DNA of 64,000 nucleotides, taken from NCBI GenBank assembly GCA_900468065.1, contig UBTA01000094.1, positions 1 through 64,000 of the forward strand, written 5' to 3'. The translations under genes and the position numbers were made by a program. Within the stretch, counting starts at the first letter, position 1. Each line of letters begins with the position of its first letter. The notes below the pieces were generated by a model. The model did not search any database and was not told where the DNA came from. It saw only the letters and a program-made list of their open reading frames with translations. Shown one piece after another: positions 30,998-40,272 of this stretch. This DNA is from Hyphomicrobiales bacterium. Its GTDB lineage: Bacteria > Pseudomonadota > Alphaproteobacteria > Rhizobiales > Rhizobiaceae.

Positions 30998-31492
30998 ATG
31001 GAAACTCATCATACCGAACTCCAACTCTTCGCCGACGGTTGTTGTGATCCGCTTTCAGCACAAGGCGGCTGGGCATTCGTGGCTTACCGTCACGGGTCGG
31101 AAATCGCTTCCGACTTCGGAAAAGTCTTGCAGACCACAAACAACTCGACGGAGCTCGTTGCCGTGCTCAAGGCGGCGCTATGGATTAACGGCACGGCACT
31201 GGGCGCACCCGCAGTCATCTGGTCCGATTCCGTCTACGCCGTTAAAGGCTGCAATCACTGGCGGCATATCTGGGTGAACAACGGCTGGAAGAAAATCGTT
31301 CCTCAGGCGGACGCCAGAAGCCGGCCCATCGCCAACAAAGCGCTTTGGAAGGCGGTCGACCTTCAATTGCGCCAGAACCCGCTTTTGACGGTGGCCTGGT
31401 GCAAAGGACATGCAGGTCTTGTTGGCAACGAACGCGCAGATGAACTTGCGCAAACCGGCCGCCTCTCAAACCGGCACAGCGAATGCATGTGA
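30998..31492 (+). CDS. Ribonuclease HI-family protein
   Basis: 164 residues, near the 155 of E. coli RNase HI. The four acidic catalytic residues align: D13 (LFADGCCDP), E52 (NNSTELVAVL), D77 (WSDSVYAVKG) and D148 (GNERADELA), with the histidine-loop KGHAG (H138). It would cut the RNA strand of RNA-DNA hybrids. It lies 34 nt after the lysR gene, an odd partner; it could be an additional copy, the housekeeping rnhA being elsewhere. AGGA precedes the ATG. Confidence 0.85.
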   Translation: METHHTELQLFADGCCDPLSAQGGWAFVAYRHGSEIASDFGKVLQTTNNSTELVAVLKAALWINGTALGAPAVIWSDSVYAVKGCNHWRHIWVNNGWKKIVPQADARSRPIANKALWKAVDLQLRQNPLLTVAWCKGHAGLVGNERADELAQTGRLSNRHSECM

Positions 31493-31687
31493 CCGTGAGC
31501 GCTGGCATGTCCGGCGCCGGAAAGAAGCGGATGCCGGCCACGTGTCATGAGTTTTTCTTCGTGTGACCGTTGACGCGCTTCCCCCCGGCTCTATCTGCCG
31601 GTGGTCGCTAACGAGGAGCGACACACCAGGCCTGGCCTGTGAGAACCGGAAGAGCGGGCGTCCGGTTCTCGAATTCAGGGGGATTTG
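31493..31687 (+). other. Folded, GC-rich leader before a 37-codon ORF
   Basis: This gap holds several hairpins in series: GTCGCT/AGCGAC (31604-31622), GAGAACCGGA/TCCGGTTCTC (31641-31670) and shorter CCGGC/GCCGG pairs. It runs into a strong AGGGGGA ribosome binding site. I could not match it to a known riboswitch or small RNA by eye; it may be a regulatory leader or an sRNA gene. Confidence 0.4.
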
Positions 31688-31801
31688 ATGACGTATGATT
31701 GGGAAGGCCGGCGGAACCGGCTAATGAGGACAGTACGCTTGATAACGGGCGTCGCTCTGACACTGTTGGTGCTCTCGTTGCCTCTTCTCATCGTCGCCTG
31801 A
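31688..31801 (+). CDS. Small single-helix membrane peptide
   Basis: 37 codons: a basic N terminus (MTYDWEGRRNRLMRTVRL) followed by one hydrophobic helix (ITGVALTLLVLSLPLLIVA) to the stop. GGGGGA lies 5-10 bases upstream of the ATG. The positive-inside pattern, the good ribosome binding site and the folded leader argue for a real small protein, but no family was recognised. It precedes gnd by about 100 bp. Confidence 0.5.
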   Translation: MTYDWEGRRNRLMRTVRLITGVALTLLVLSLPLLIVA

Positions 31802-31905
31802 GCAAGCAGTAAGTGTGATCGGCAATGGGCATCACCATTACCTCCCAAAGTACACCCTTGTTTTCTCTATGTTTTCGGCGTCAACTTTATCAAAAGGATA
31901 CACCT

Positions 31906-32922
31906 ATGCAGATCGGAATGATGGGATTGGGCAGGATGGGTGCGAATATGGTCCGGCGCCTGTTGCGCGACGGTCATGAATGCGTCGTCTACGATATCAA
32001 TCCGGCCAGCGTCGCAGCTCTCGTCACCGAGGGTGCCACGGGCTCGACCTCTCCTGAGGATTTCGTGGCCAGGTTGAAGAAACCGGCCTGCGCATGGCTG
32101 ATGCTTCCGGCAGCAATTACCGGCACAAATGTCGATAGGCTGTCCGCTCTGATGACCGTAGGCGACATCATCATCGATGGCGGCAACTCTCACTATCATG
32201 ACGCCGTCGACAAGGCCGCGCAGCTCCACTCGAAGGGTATAAGCTATATCGATGTCGGCACCAGCGGCGGCGTCTGGGGCCTTGAACGCGGTTATTGCCT
32301 GATGATCGGCGGACCGGAAGCGGCCGTCCAGCATCTCGACCCTGTCTTTGCGACACTTGCGCCCGGCAGGGACGACGGTGCAACGGCGAGCAGCGAAGGC
32401 CTTCGCACAGCCCATCTCGGCTATCTCCATTGCGGTCCGAGCGGCGCGGGCCACTTCGTCAAAATGGTTCATAACGGCATCGAATACGGCATGATGGCAG
32501 CCTATGCCGAGGGCATGAACATTCTCAAGGCCGCCAATTCCGGCAATGAAAAGCGGGAGGCCGATGCGGAGACAAGTCCGCTTCAAACGCCGCAATACTA
32601 CAAATTCGATATCGACATGGCGGCAGTGTCGGAAGTCTGGCGGCATGGCAGCGTCATCAGTTCCTGGTTGCTTGACCTGACGGCGGACGCGCTCAAGCGG
32701 GACCCCGGACTATCCGCCTATAGCGGCCGGGTTTCGGATTCGGGCGAGGGCCGCTGGACCCTGAAAGCCGCCATCGACACGGGTGTCCCTGTCCCCGTTC
32801 TGTCGTCCGCATTGTTTCAGCGATTCAGCTCACAAGGCGAATCCGAATTCGGCGACAAGCTTCTGTCCGCCATGCGATTTGCCTTCGGTGGTCATCACGA
32901 AAAACCCAAGGGAGATGTGTAA
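31906..32922 (+). CDS. gnd: 6-phosphogluconate dehydrogenase (decarboxylating), GndA/YqeC type
   Basis: 338 residues from MQIGMMGLGRMGANMV, AAAGGA upstream. Rossmann motif GLGRMG, the substrate motif DGGNSHYHD, and the signature GAGHFVKMVHNGIEYGMM are all present. The short length fits the bacterial decarboxylating group (about 300-340 residues) often NAD-dependent, which converts 6-phosphogluconate to ribulose 5-phosphate. Stands alone, ended by a strong hairpin shared with the convergent aldolase gene. Confidence 0.9.
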   Translation: MQIGMMGLGRMGANMVRRLLRDGHECVVYDINPASVAALVTEGATGSTSPEDFVARLKKPACAWLMLPAAITGTNVDRLSALMTVGDIIIDGGNSHYHDAVDKAAQLHSKGISYIDVGTSGGVWGLERGYCLMIGGPEAAVQHLDPVFATLAPGRDDGATASSEGLRTAHLGYLHCGPSGAGHFVKMVHNGIEYGMMAAYAEGMNILKAANSGNEKREADAETSPLQTPQYYKFDIDMAAVSEVWRHGSVISSWLLDLTADALKRDPGLSAYSGRVSDSGEGRWTLKAAIDTGVPVPVLSSALFQRFSSQGESEFGDKLLSAMRFAFGGHHEKPKGDV

Positions 32923-32993
32923 CGACCTCCGGAAGATAACTGAGCCGCGCTGGCGAGGGTGGCGGCAATGGCGCTGTCACCCCCTTTAAAACA

Positions 32994-33038
32994 GATACGC
33001 CGTCCGGCACCCGAAGATCGGATGCCGGACGGCGTATC
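32994..33038. terminator. Bidirectional terminator between gnd and the aldolase gene
   Basis: Perfect 16-bp stem GATACGCCGTCCGGCA / TGCCGGACGGCGTATC with a 13-nt loop. On the minus strand it is followed by TGTTTTAAA, a short U tract, so it best ends the aldolase transcript. Confidence 0.75.
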
Positions 33039-33068
33039 AACGCATCGGGGCTTTTCTCCGCCAAACGG

Positions 33069-35117
33069 TTACCGCATCATCGCGGCGACGTTGCCACCAT
33101 CGACGGTGATGACCGCGCCCGTACTGGTGCGCGCCTTGGCGAGATGGACGAAAGCCGCCGCGACGTCACTGCCGGTAACTTCGCGCTTGACCAGATTGCC
33201 CCGCATGTAGGTTTCCGGCGTCATGCCGCGCGCGCGGCTGCGCTCTTCGACCATCTGGTCCGTCATCAGGCCGGTGCGGATGCGGTCCGCATTGACGGCG
33301 TTGGAGGTGATGCCATCGGCACCATGCTCGACGGCATACTGCCGCATCAAGGCCATCAATGCTGCCTTCGACGTACCATAGGGGCCAAAATCCGGACCCG
33401 GGTTTACCGCCTGCTTCGAGACGTTGAAGACAAGAGCGCCACCGGTTCCCTGCGCCTTCATGATCCGGACCGCGCCACGCGCCATGTAGTGGTGCCCCCA
33501 GAAATTCAGCGCGAATGCTTTCTGGAACAGATCGTCGGTGACATCGACCATGGCGCCCTGGAAGGCAGCCCCGGCATTGGAGATGACGATATCGATGCCA
33601 CCGAAATGGGCGGCGACCTTGGCAAGTGCTGCATCCACCTCTTCAGGCTTGGTCACGTCGCAGACAAGGCCAATCCCACCGAACCGCTTGGCTTCTCTTT
33701 TCAAGGCATCCTCAGCCAGATCGAGCAGAGCGATCTCGGCCCCTTCGGCATGCAGGGCCTCGGCGATCGACAGACCGAGGCCGCCTGCGCCGCCGGTGAT
33801 CACGGCCACCTGGCGTGTCAGGGGCTTTTCCGCCTGCTTGGCAAGCTTGACCTGCTCCAGCGACCAGTACTCGATGTCAAACAGATGCTCTTCGGACAGC
33901 GCCTCGAAGCTTTCGATGCCTTCGGCATTGCGGATGACATTGATTGTCGCCTCGGCGACATCGGCACCAACCCGCGAGGCCTTCTTCGTCGGGCCTGCGG
34001 CAAACAGACCAACGCCTGCGACATAGAAAACCCGCGGCATCGGGTCGAGCATGCGCTTGTGGCCCCCGGCGCGTGCATTGTTGCGCTCGAAATAGGCTTT
34101 GTATTCGTCCTTGTAAGCTTCGATTGCCTCATGGACGGCTGCGGTCCACGCGGCCATGTGCCCGGCAACGGGGGCGGACAGCGCGACGCCGAACCGCTTG
34201 ATGTGAATGACGTGCTCAGGCGTCGCATTGCCACGGCGGACCAAGTCCGAGACGTTGGTGGCATTGCAGAAGTCGAGCACGTCAGGGGTAGCCCGATGCT
34301 CCAGCACGAAACGGCGCGGGAGGCCTTCCACGCCGGTATCGATGGCGATGGCGCCGCGAAGAACCGGTGCGATTTCCGCGGCGGCAGCAAGGGTCTCCGG
34401 CGGTTTGACGACGGTGAACGGGCGCGGATTGCCTTGCGCGATGCGGCGCTCAGCCTTGTCGATGGCGGCGATCATCTTCTCGTAGGATTCGCGCGGATCG
34501 TCCGACCAGCTGAAGATGCCGTGTTTCAACAGGATCATGCCATCGCCGGCCGGATTGGCGCGGAACGCCTCGTCGCAGGCCTTGGCCAGATCAAAGCCGG
34601 GCATCACATAGGGAACGATGATTGCATCGGGGAACAGTTCACGCACGAGGTCTTCGCCGTGCGGCTGGTTGGTCAGGGACACGATCGCGTTGGCATGGGT
34701 GTGGTCGATGTGCCGGAAGGGCAGGTTTGCATGCAGGATCGCTTCGACCGAAGGGTTCGGTGCTGCCGGGTCCATTAACAGCCGGCGCTGCAGCATCACC
34801 ATGTCATCGTCGCTCAGCGTGGGAAATTTCACCATCGCCTGTAGGGGCTGGAGCCGAACCGCCGGCAGGCCCGCCGGCTCGATCGTTCCCATATCCCAAC
34901 CGCTACCCTTGACGCACAGGACCGGTACCGCGGTTCCATCCATCTCGATGAACGTCGTCTTGACCGAGGTGTTGCCACCACCGTGCAGGACCAGTTCTGG
35001 ATCACACCCAAGAAGACGGGTCGTATAGGTACGGATGGCGAGATCGCGATTGACGCCGGCCGCAACATAGGCGTCGACGACGCGGGTGAATTCTGTGTCT
35101 GACCATCTGGACTTCAT
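33069..35117 (-). CDS. Bifunctional class II aldolase / short-chain dehydrogenase (RhaD-like)
   Basis: 682 residues. The N-terminal half is a class II aldolase domain with zinc-type histidines (HIDHTHANAIV; LLKHGIFSW). The C-terminal half is a short-chain dehydrogenase with TGGAGGLG (near 437), NAG and the catalytic Y-x3-K in PYGTSKAAL (near 579). Fusions of this sort cleave rhamnulose 1-phosphate-like sugars and oxidise the lactaldehyde product. No rhamnose isomerase or mutarotase is present, and the regulator is SorC type, so the sugar may differ. Divergent from the SorC gene. Confidence 0.88.
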   Translation of the reverse strand: MKSRWSDTEFTRVVDAYVAAGVNRDLAIRTYTTRLLGCDPELVLHGGGNTSVKTTFIEMDGTAVPVLCVKGSGWDMGTIEPAGLPAVRLQPLQAMVKFPTLSDDDMVMLQRRLLMDPAAPNPSVEAILHANLPFRHIDHTHANAIVSLTNQPHGEDLVRELFPDAIIVPYVMPGFDLAKACDEAFRANPAGDGMILLKHGIFSWSDDPRESYEKMIAAIDKAERRIAQGNPRPFTVVKPPETLAAAAEIAPVLRGAIAIDTGVEGLPRRFVLEHRATPDVLDFCNATNVSDLVRRGNATPEHVIHIKRFGVALSAPVAGHMAAWTAAVHEAIEAYKDEYKAYFERNNARAGGHKRMLDPMPRVFYVAGVGLFAAGPTKKASRVGADVAEATINVIRNAEGIESFEALSEEHLFDIEYWSLEQVKLAKQAEKPLTRQVAVITGGAGGLGLSIAEALHAEGAEIALLDLAEDALKREAKRFGGIGLVCDVTKPEEVDAALAKVAAHFGGIDIVISNAGAAFQGAMVDVTDDLFQKAFALNFWGHHYMARGAVRIMKAQGTGGALVFNVSKQAVNPGPDFGPYGTSKAALMALMRQYAVEHGADGITSNAVNADRIRTGLMTDQMVEERSRARGMTPETYMRGNLVKREVTGSDVAAAFVHLAKARTSTGAVITVDGGNVAAMMR

Positions 35118-35400
35118 GCAAGGCTCCTGTGCTCACCGCGCGGCCCATCTGTCGCGCAGGGTCTGAATGAATGAGAATTTTCCGCAGTGACGACGCGACG
35201 GTGTCATGCGGATGAATTTTGATCACGTTGGGCGGTCACGTGTCCCTAGTCAGGACGGCCAAAAAAACCACCGCAGAGGTGCGAATATCGAGGATGAGGA
35301 TCGTGCAGGACCCCAGCCGCCCATGTACGCCCTGAAGTTGTCATTTGCATTTTGGCTCTCCCGGCCCCCCTCTGGATACAAATGGCATCGCTAAGTGTCT

Positions 35401-35434
35401 TTTGTCAACATCCGCGATAAATTTGTTTGACAAA
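35401..35434. promoter_or_regulatory. Inverted repeat upstream of the SorC-family gene
   Basis: TTTGTCAA at 35401-35408 and TTGACAAA at 35427-35434 form an inverted repeat with an 18-nt spacer in the 370-bp gap between the aldolase and SorC genes. A TTGTCAA half site also occurs at 42506-42512 before the ABC operon. The remaining gap (35118-35400) shows no gene. Confidence 0.4.
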
Positions 35435-35487
35435 CACCACGGCCGGGGCGAGGAGAGACAGAGGACAATCCAGCGGAGCGATGGAAG

Positions 35488-36465
35488 ATGGATGCTGCGC
35501 GTGCAAACCGGTCGATCGGCGAGAGCGTGGTTCTCCCCGCCGAGTTCGATGATGCCGTCGTCTGGGCGGCGTGGCTCTATTATGTCGACCAGCTGACGCA
35601 GAGCGATATCGCCAAGATGCTCGGCGTCTCGAGGGCGACGATCGTCAACTTCCTGCAGGAAGCCCGCGAGCGTGGCCTCGTCTCCATTCGTGTCAACACC
35701 GAGGTCGGCAGCCGCACCGGCATTGCCCGGCGACTGAAGGAGAAATTCGGCCTCGAGGGCGCGCTGGTCATCCCCGCGGCGGACGCAACACCGCTCGTCA
35801 AACGGCTCGGGGAAGCAGGTGCACGCCTTCTGGCCGACATGGTCCGGGAGGGAGATACGATCGGTGTCGCCTGGGGGCAAACCGTACTCGCCGTGGCGGA
35901 CTACATTTCCCTGCCGGAACCGCTGGCCGGACTGACCGTCGTTCAGGTATCGGGAAGCTCCATCGGCAACCCGGACTTTTCACCCGAGTTCTGCACCTCG
36001 TTGATGTCCAACCGTATCCATGCGCGCTGCGTCAACCTTCTGGCACCTGCCCTGCTCTCGACACCGGCCTTGAAGCAACAACTCCTGGCCGAGCCGGTGC
36101 TCGTCAAGCAGTTCGAGCTTATCCACTCGGCCAACCTGATCCTGTTCGGTGTCGGCGACATCGGTCCACAGACACTGATGCGCTCTGTAAACGTTGCCAA
36201 TCAGGAAGACATTGATCTCTACCAGGCGAATGGCGCGGTTGCCGTCCTGATCTGCCGCTTCATCGATGCCGATGGCAATCCGGTAACCGGTGAACTCGAC
36301 GATCGCATGGTGGGGATAGAGCTGAACGAACTGGCCCAGGTCCCTCGCCGACTTTGCGTTGCCGGCGGCGCCTTCAAGGTTCCAGCGATCCGCGCAACCT
36401 TGAAAGGCGGCTTCGCCACCCACCTTGTCACGGACATCACCACCGCGGAAATGCTGCTGGAATAG
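35488..36465 (+). CDS. SorC-family sugar-binding transcription regulator
   Basis: 325 residues. N-terminal HTH (LTQSDIAKMLGVSRATIVNFLQEARERGLV) and C-terminal SorC sugar-phosphate-binding domain (GDTIGVAWGQTVLAVADYI, FGVGDIG, GVAGGAFK-like end). Such regulators sense phosphorylated sugars made by the pathway they control. Flanked by the aldolase/dehydrogenase and the kinase, it likely governs the whole locus. Ends in a hairpin shared with the convergent kinase gene. Confidence 0.9.
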   Translation: MDAARANRSIGESVVLPAEFDDAVVWAAWLYYVDQLTQSDIAKMLGVSRATIVNFLQEARERGLVSIRVNTEVGSRTGIARRLKEKFGLEGALVIPAADATPLVKRLGEAGARLLADMVREGDTIGVAWGQTVLAVADYISLPEPLAGLTVVQVSGSSIGNPDFSPEFCTSLMSNRIHARCVNLLAPALLSTPALKQQLLAEPVLVKQFELIHSANLILFGVGDIGPQTLMRSVNVANQEDIDLYQANGAVAVLICRFIDADGNPVTGELDDRMVGIELNELAQVPRRLCVAGGAFKVPAIRATLKGGFATHLVTDITTAEMLLE

Positions 36466-36470
36466 TCTTA

Positions 36471-36507
36471 AGGCCCACGCCGTTCCATTCAGAAACGGCG
36501 TGGGCCT
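36471..36507. terminator. Bidirectional terminator between SorC regulator and kinase
   Basis: Perfect 14-bp stem AGGCCCACGCCGTT / AACGGCGTGGGCCT with a 9-nt loop, between convergent genes. Confidence 0.7.
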
Positions 36508-36531
36508 GCCTCAAATACTGGGGGCGCCGCC

Positions 36532-37479
36532 TCAGTTGCTCTTGACGCGGGCTGTCTTCATGAAATCCCAGGTACCTTCGAACGAGACGATGCCGGCATC
36601 CGAACCAAGGCCGGTTGCGACGAGCGCAGCGGATGCCTGTGCAAACCGCATCGCGGTTTCCGTATCCATCTTGTGATGCAAGCCAGCGATGAAGCCGGCA
36701 TTGAAAGCATCACCGCAGCCGGTGGTGTCGACGACGTCGATCTCGAAGGCTGGAAGCTTCAGGCAGGTCTGGCCTGCATCCATGAAGCAGACACCATCTC
36801 CGCCCATGGTAAAGACGCAGTGCTTGACGCCGAGATCGGCGAAGAAGCGGCCAGCGTCCTCAACGGTTTTCTGCCCGGAGATCAAGAATGCCTCTTCCAC
36901 CGACGGCATGAAGTAGTCGATGTATGGGAAAAGCGGACGGATAAGTGGTAACGTCTTCTCGCTCGCGCCCAACAGGTCGAAGGTCACGGTCCGGCCGTAG
37001 CGCTTGGCTTCCTCCAGCAGGATGCGGCTCGGCTCGCCATCGAGGCGGTCGAGCAGGCCGGTACCACCGAGGTGAACGATCGGCGGTGCCAGCACGCGCT
37101 CGCGCGCATCGTCCGGGATTTCGAAATGGCCGGATGCACCGCGCACATGCAAGGCCGGTCTTTCGCCATTGCGGCGAATGTTGAGGATGCTCGCGGATGT
37201 CGGCACGCCGGGAATGCGCTGCATTTCAGTTCGATCAACGCCGAAACGATCGAGTGTCGCGAGCACGAAGTCCGCTTTCTCATCGTCGCCAACAGCGCCG
37301 ACGGCGAGGCAGTTGAGCCCGAGCTTTGCCAGGTCCACCACCGTGCCACCGGCGGTACCGGCGACTGTCAAACGAATCTCGTCGATGAATTCGACATTGC
37401 CGCCTGCAGGAATGCGATCGACCGGCCGGCCGAGAATATCGAGAATATAAAGTCCGATAACGGATACGTCGTGCACCAT
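36532..37479 (-). CDS. PfkB-family sugar kinase
   Basis: 315 residues. PfkB features: the N-terminal glycine region (GGTVVDLAKLGL), the ATP segment and the anion-hole motif DTTGCGDAFNAGFI with catalytic Asp. It would phosphorylate the imported sugar or its ketose form before cleavage by the fused aldolase. It is the last gene of the minus-strand ABC operon, 92 nt after the permease. Substrate is not shown by sequence. Confidence 0.9.
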   Translation of the reverse strand: MVHDVSVIGLYILDILGRPVDRIPAGGNVEFIDEIRLTVAGTAGGTVVDLAKLGLNCLAVGAVGDDEKADFVLATLDRFGVDRTEMQRIPGVPTSASILNIRRNGERPALHVRGASGHFEIPDDARERVLAPPIVHLGGTGLLDRLDGEPSRILLEEAKRYGRTVTFDLLGASEKTLPLIRPLFPYIDYFMPSVEEAFLISGQKTVEDAGRFFADLGVKHCVFTMGGDGVCFMDAGQTCLKLPAFEIDVVDTTGCGDAFNAGFIAGLHHKMDTETAMRFAQASAALVATGLGSDAGIVSFEGTWDFMKTARVKSN

Positions 37480-37571
37480 GCACTCAACCTCCCTGATGAA
37501 AATCTATCCCGAGGGATCTCGGTTCATGCCCGCAGCCCTCGGGAACCACGCGCATACGCCATCTCGGCCAG

Positions 37572-38600
37572 TCAGCGCCTGGGACGCAGCGAGAACACGG
37601 TTCCGGCCATAACGATGAAGACTCCGACGATCGCAAGCTGCCACGTGCTCGGAATGCCGACCAAAATCAGCACATTGCTGACCAGCGTGATCAGCACGAC
37701 CCCGAGCATCGTGCCAATGACGCTTCCGGAACCGCCGGTGATCCGCGCTCCGCCGAGAACAACGGCCGCGATGATTTCAAGTTCAGTTCCGGCGAGGTCG
37801 AAAGGGTTTGCCAGGCGGTTGCTTGAAACGTGCATGATCCCTGCAATGCCCGCCAGAAGGCCGGCATAGGCAAAGACAAAGACGTGAACGACGCGCAGAT
37901 TGTAGCCGAGGCGTTCGGCGATGCCCGGGCTGCCGCCAACGGCATAGACGCCCCGGCCGATCAGCGTCCGCTGCAAAATCCACCACGTGGCCACGGCGGC
38001 AACGAGCAGGACCAAAACAGAGGCCGGCAGCACGGAAATCGTTCCACTGGCGCTGTGATGGGTGAAGAGAGCCATCTTGCCGAAGGATTCCATCGAAACC
38101 GGGATGTTCATGAACAATGCCGTGCCGACAAAGGTCAGCAGGAAACTGCGGATCACGTATTGCGTGCCGATGGTCACGATCAGAGACGGCGCCCGCAAAG
38201 AATGGACAAGCAGCCCATTGAGGGCGCCGAAACCGGCCCCGCCGGCCGCTGCCAGCAGCAGGATGACCGGCATCGACATGTCCGGCATCCAGTTGGTCAC
38301 CAGCATGGTGATCGAATACATCACGAAGGCTGCAATCGCCGTGAAGGAAACGTCGATGCCGCCCGATGCCAGCACGACCAGCACGCCCAGCGCAAACAGG
38401 CCGCGCACCGTGGACGCGCGCAGGATGTCGAAAAGGTTTGCAACTTGCCAGAAGTCCGGATTGATCATGCCGACGACCAGGCAGACAAGCACGATCATGA
38501 TCAGGGTGAAGACGGGCGGATGGCGCAGCAGCCAGTGCCAGATACCGGCAGCAGACGGTTTACCGGCTGGCGCGGTTGCAGTTGAAGTCAAGTCGGTCAT
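37572..38600 (-). CDS. Sugar ABC transporter permease 2, RbsC type
   Basis: 342 residues from MTDLTSTATAPAGK, the start overlapping the ATPase stop by ATGA (38597-38600). Eight to ten membrane helices with GGIDVSFTAIAAFVMY, GLLVHSLRAPSLIVTIGT and AAVVLGGARITGGSGS. The frame upstream to 38879 lies inside the ATPase gene and is not real. It pairs with the other permease at 41351, giving a heterodimeric channel as in LsrCD/RhaPQ systems. Confidence 0.92.
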   Translation of the reverse strand: MTDLTSTATAPAGKPSAAGIWHWLLRHPPVFTLIMIVLVCLVVGMINPDFWQVANLFDILRASTVRGLFALGVLVVLASGGIDVSFTAIAAFVMYSITMLVTNWMPDMSMPVILLLAAAGGAGFGALNGLLVHSLRAPSLIVTIGTQYVIRSFLLTFVGTALFMNIPVSMESFGKMALFTHHSASGTISVLPASVLVLLVAAVATWWILQRTLIGRGVYAVGGSPGIAERLGYNLRVVHVFVFAYAGLLAGIAGIMHVSSNRLANPFDLAGTELEIIAAVVLGGARITGGSGSVIGTMLGVVLITLVSNVLILVGIPSTWQLAIVGVFIVMAGTVFSLRPRR

Positions 38601-40180
38601 TGCCCTGTCCTTGCAGTCGTCTCTTGAACCAGCGCGCGGTAAAGTGTCTCTTCGGCAAGCCCTTCGGCCTCGAAAGTCTCCACCACGCTGCCCTTGCACA
38701 TCACCATGATCCGGTCGCAGTTCTGCAGAAGCTCCGGCAGGTCGTCGCTGATAATCACGACGCCCATGCCTTCGTCCGCGAGGCGCTGGATGATCCGGAA
38801 GATCGTATCCTTGGAACCGACATCGACACCGACGGTCGGTCCGTGCAGGATCAACAGCTGCGGATTGATCGTCAGCCACCGGCCGATCAGGACACGTTGC
38901 TGATTGCCGCCGGACAAGGACTGAACCCGATTGGCAACATCCGGCGTCGCCACTTGCAGATCCGCGATGGTACGCTCCGCCAGTTCGCGGCTGCGGCGCC
39001 CGTCAACGATGCCGAACGCGTTGCGAAGCCGGTCGAGGACTGGCATGACGATGTTGTCCTGGATCGATTTTTCCAGAAACAATCCTTCCGAAAGACGGTC
39101 TTCCGGCACATAGCCAATGCCCGCCGCGATAGCCTGCGCTGGCACTTTCGGCGTTACATCGGCAGCATCAAGCCGGATGCGGCCCGTGTCGGCAGGAATG
39201 ACGCCGGCCATCGCCAGCGCCAGTTCGTTGCGTCCTGAGTCGAGAAGGCCGGTGATCCCGATAATTTCACCACGCCGCAGCGAGAACGAAATATCTGTGA
39301 AAGCTCCGCGCCGCGACAGGGTCTCGACGCTGAGTAGATTTGTCCCGAATGCCGGTTCGTCGCGATAGCGCGCCTCGTCCAGGACCTTGCCGGTCATCCA
39401 GAAGGCCAGTTCCGTCTTGCTGTGATCGGCAACGTCGCACTCGGCAACCTTGAGGCCATCGCGCATGATCACAGCGCGACCGCCGATCGACTTGCATTCA
39501 TCCAGCTTGTGCGTGACGAACAGCACCGCAACACCCTTGGCGCGCAGGCGATCGACCACGCCGATGAGGTTGTCTACCTCGCGTTTGGTCAGCGCGGTCG
39601 TGGGTTCGTCCATGATGACGAGACGGGCGTCCGATGCGATAGCGCGAGCGATGGCAACCAGTTGGCGCGTTGCGATCGGCAACTCGTCAGTGCGCGTTGA
39701 AAGGAACAGCCGGTCCGTCGGCAGGTTGACGGCTGTCAGCGCCCGTTCGGCTGTCTGGCGCATCTTGCCAAGATCGAGACGGCGCGCGAGCTTTCCCGCA
39801 GAGGCGACGAGCTGTTGCGTAAGCCCGACGTTTTCGGCAACGGAGAGATTGGGCAGCAGCGACAGGTCCTGATAGACGGTCTCGATGCCGGCAGCCAACG
39901 CCGCCACCGGCGTCAGCTTGCCCACCGGCTTTCCATCGATCAGCAGTTCGCCGTCGTCCGCCGGCTGTGCGCCGGAGAGAATTTTAATAAGCGTGCTCTT
40001 GCCGCAGCCATTCTCGCCCATCAAGTGATAGATCTGGCCGGGTTCGATGGCAAAGCTGACGCCTTTCAAGGCCCGGACACCGCCAAAGCTTTTCTGGACG
40101 TCGCGGATTTCCAGAAAGGGAATCGCGGCTTTCGATGGCCCGGCATCGGGATGGGAGGCGTCCGTGGATTTGAGCTGCAT
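38597..40180 (-). CDS. Sugar ABC transporter ATPase, RbsA type
   Basis: 527 residues with two ABC domains: Walker A GENGCGKSTLI and VIMDEPTTALT in the first; GLLDSGRNE, signature LSGGNQQRVLIGRWL and LLILHGPTVGVD in the second. In the last Walker B segment the usual DEPT is HGPT, so the second site lacks the usual acidic pair; this is a visible oddity for this family. Start 40180 is chosen for AGGA at 8-nt spacing; 40204 is possible. Confidence 0.9.
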   Translation of the reverse strand: MQLKSTDASHPDAGPSKAAIPFLEIRDVQKSFGGVRALKGVSFAIEPGQIYHLMGENGCGKSTLIKILSGAQPADDGELLIDGKPVGKLTPVAALAAGIETVYQDLSLLPNLSVAENVGLTQQLVASAGKLARRLDLGKMRQTAERALTAVNLPTDRLFLSTRTDELPIATRQLVAIARAIASDARLVIMDEPTTALTKREVDNLIGVVDRLRAKGVAVLFVTHKLDECKSIGGRAVIMRDGLKVAECDVADHSKTELAFWMTGKVLDEARYRDEPAFGTNLLSVETLSRRGAFTDISFSLRRGEIIGITGLLDSGRNELALAMAGVIPADTGRIRLDAADVTPKVPAQAIAAGIGYVPEDRLSEGLFLEKSIQDNIVMPVLDRLRNAFGIVDGRRSRELAERTIADLQVATPDVANRVQSLSGGNQQRVLIGRWLTINPQLLILHGPTVGVDVGSKDTIFRIIQRLADEGMGVVIISDDLPELLQNCDRIMVMCKGSVVETFEAEGLAEETLYRALVQETTARTGQ

Positions 40181-40223
40181 GGCACGATCCTGATGATGAG
40201 ACATTCCTTGAACACGGGATGGA

Positions 40224-40256
40224 TGACGCCGGGCTTTGTCATGAAGCCCGGCGTCA
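40224..40256 (-). terminator. Intra-operon hairpin between binding-protein and ATPase genes
   Basis: 13-bp stem TGACGCCGGGCTT / AAGCCCGGCGTCA with a short loop. It likely protects the binding-protein message or reduces read-through into the ATPase gene. Confidence 0.6.
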
Positions 40257-40272
40257 CCCGATCAGCGCCCAA

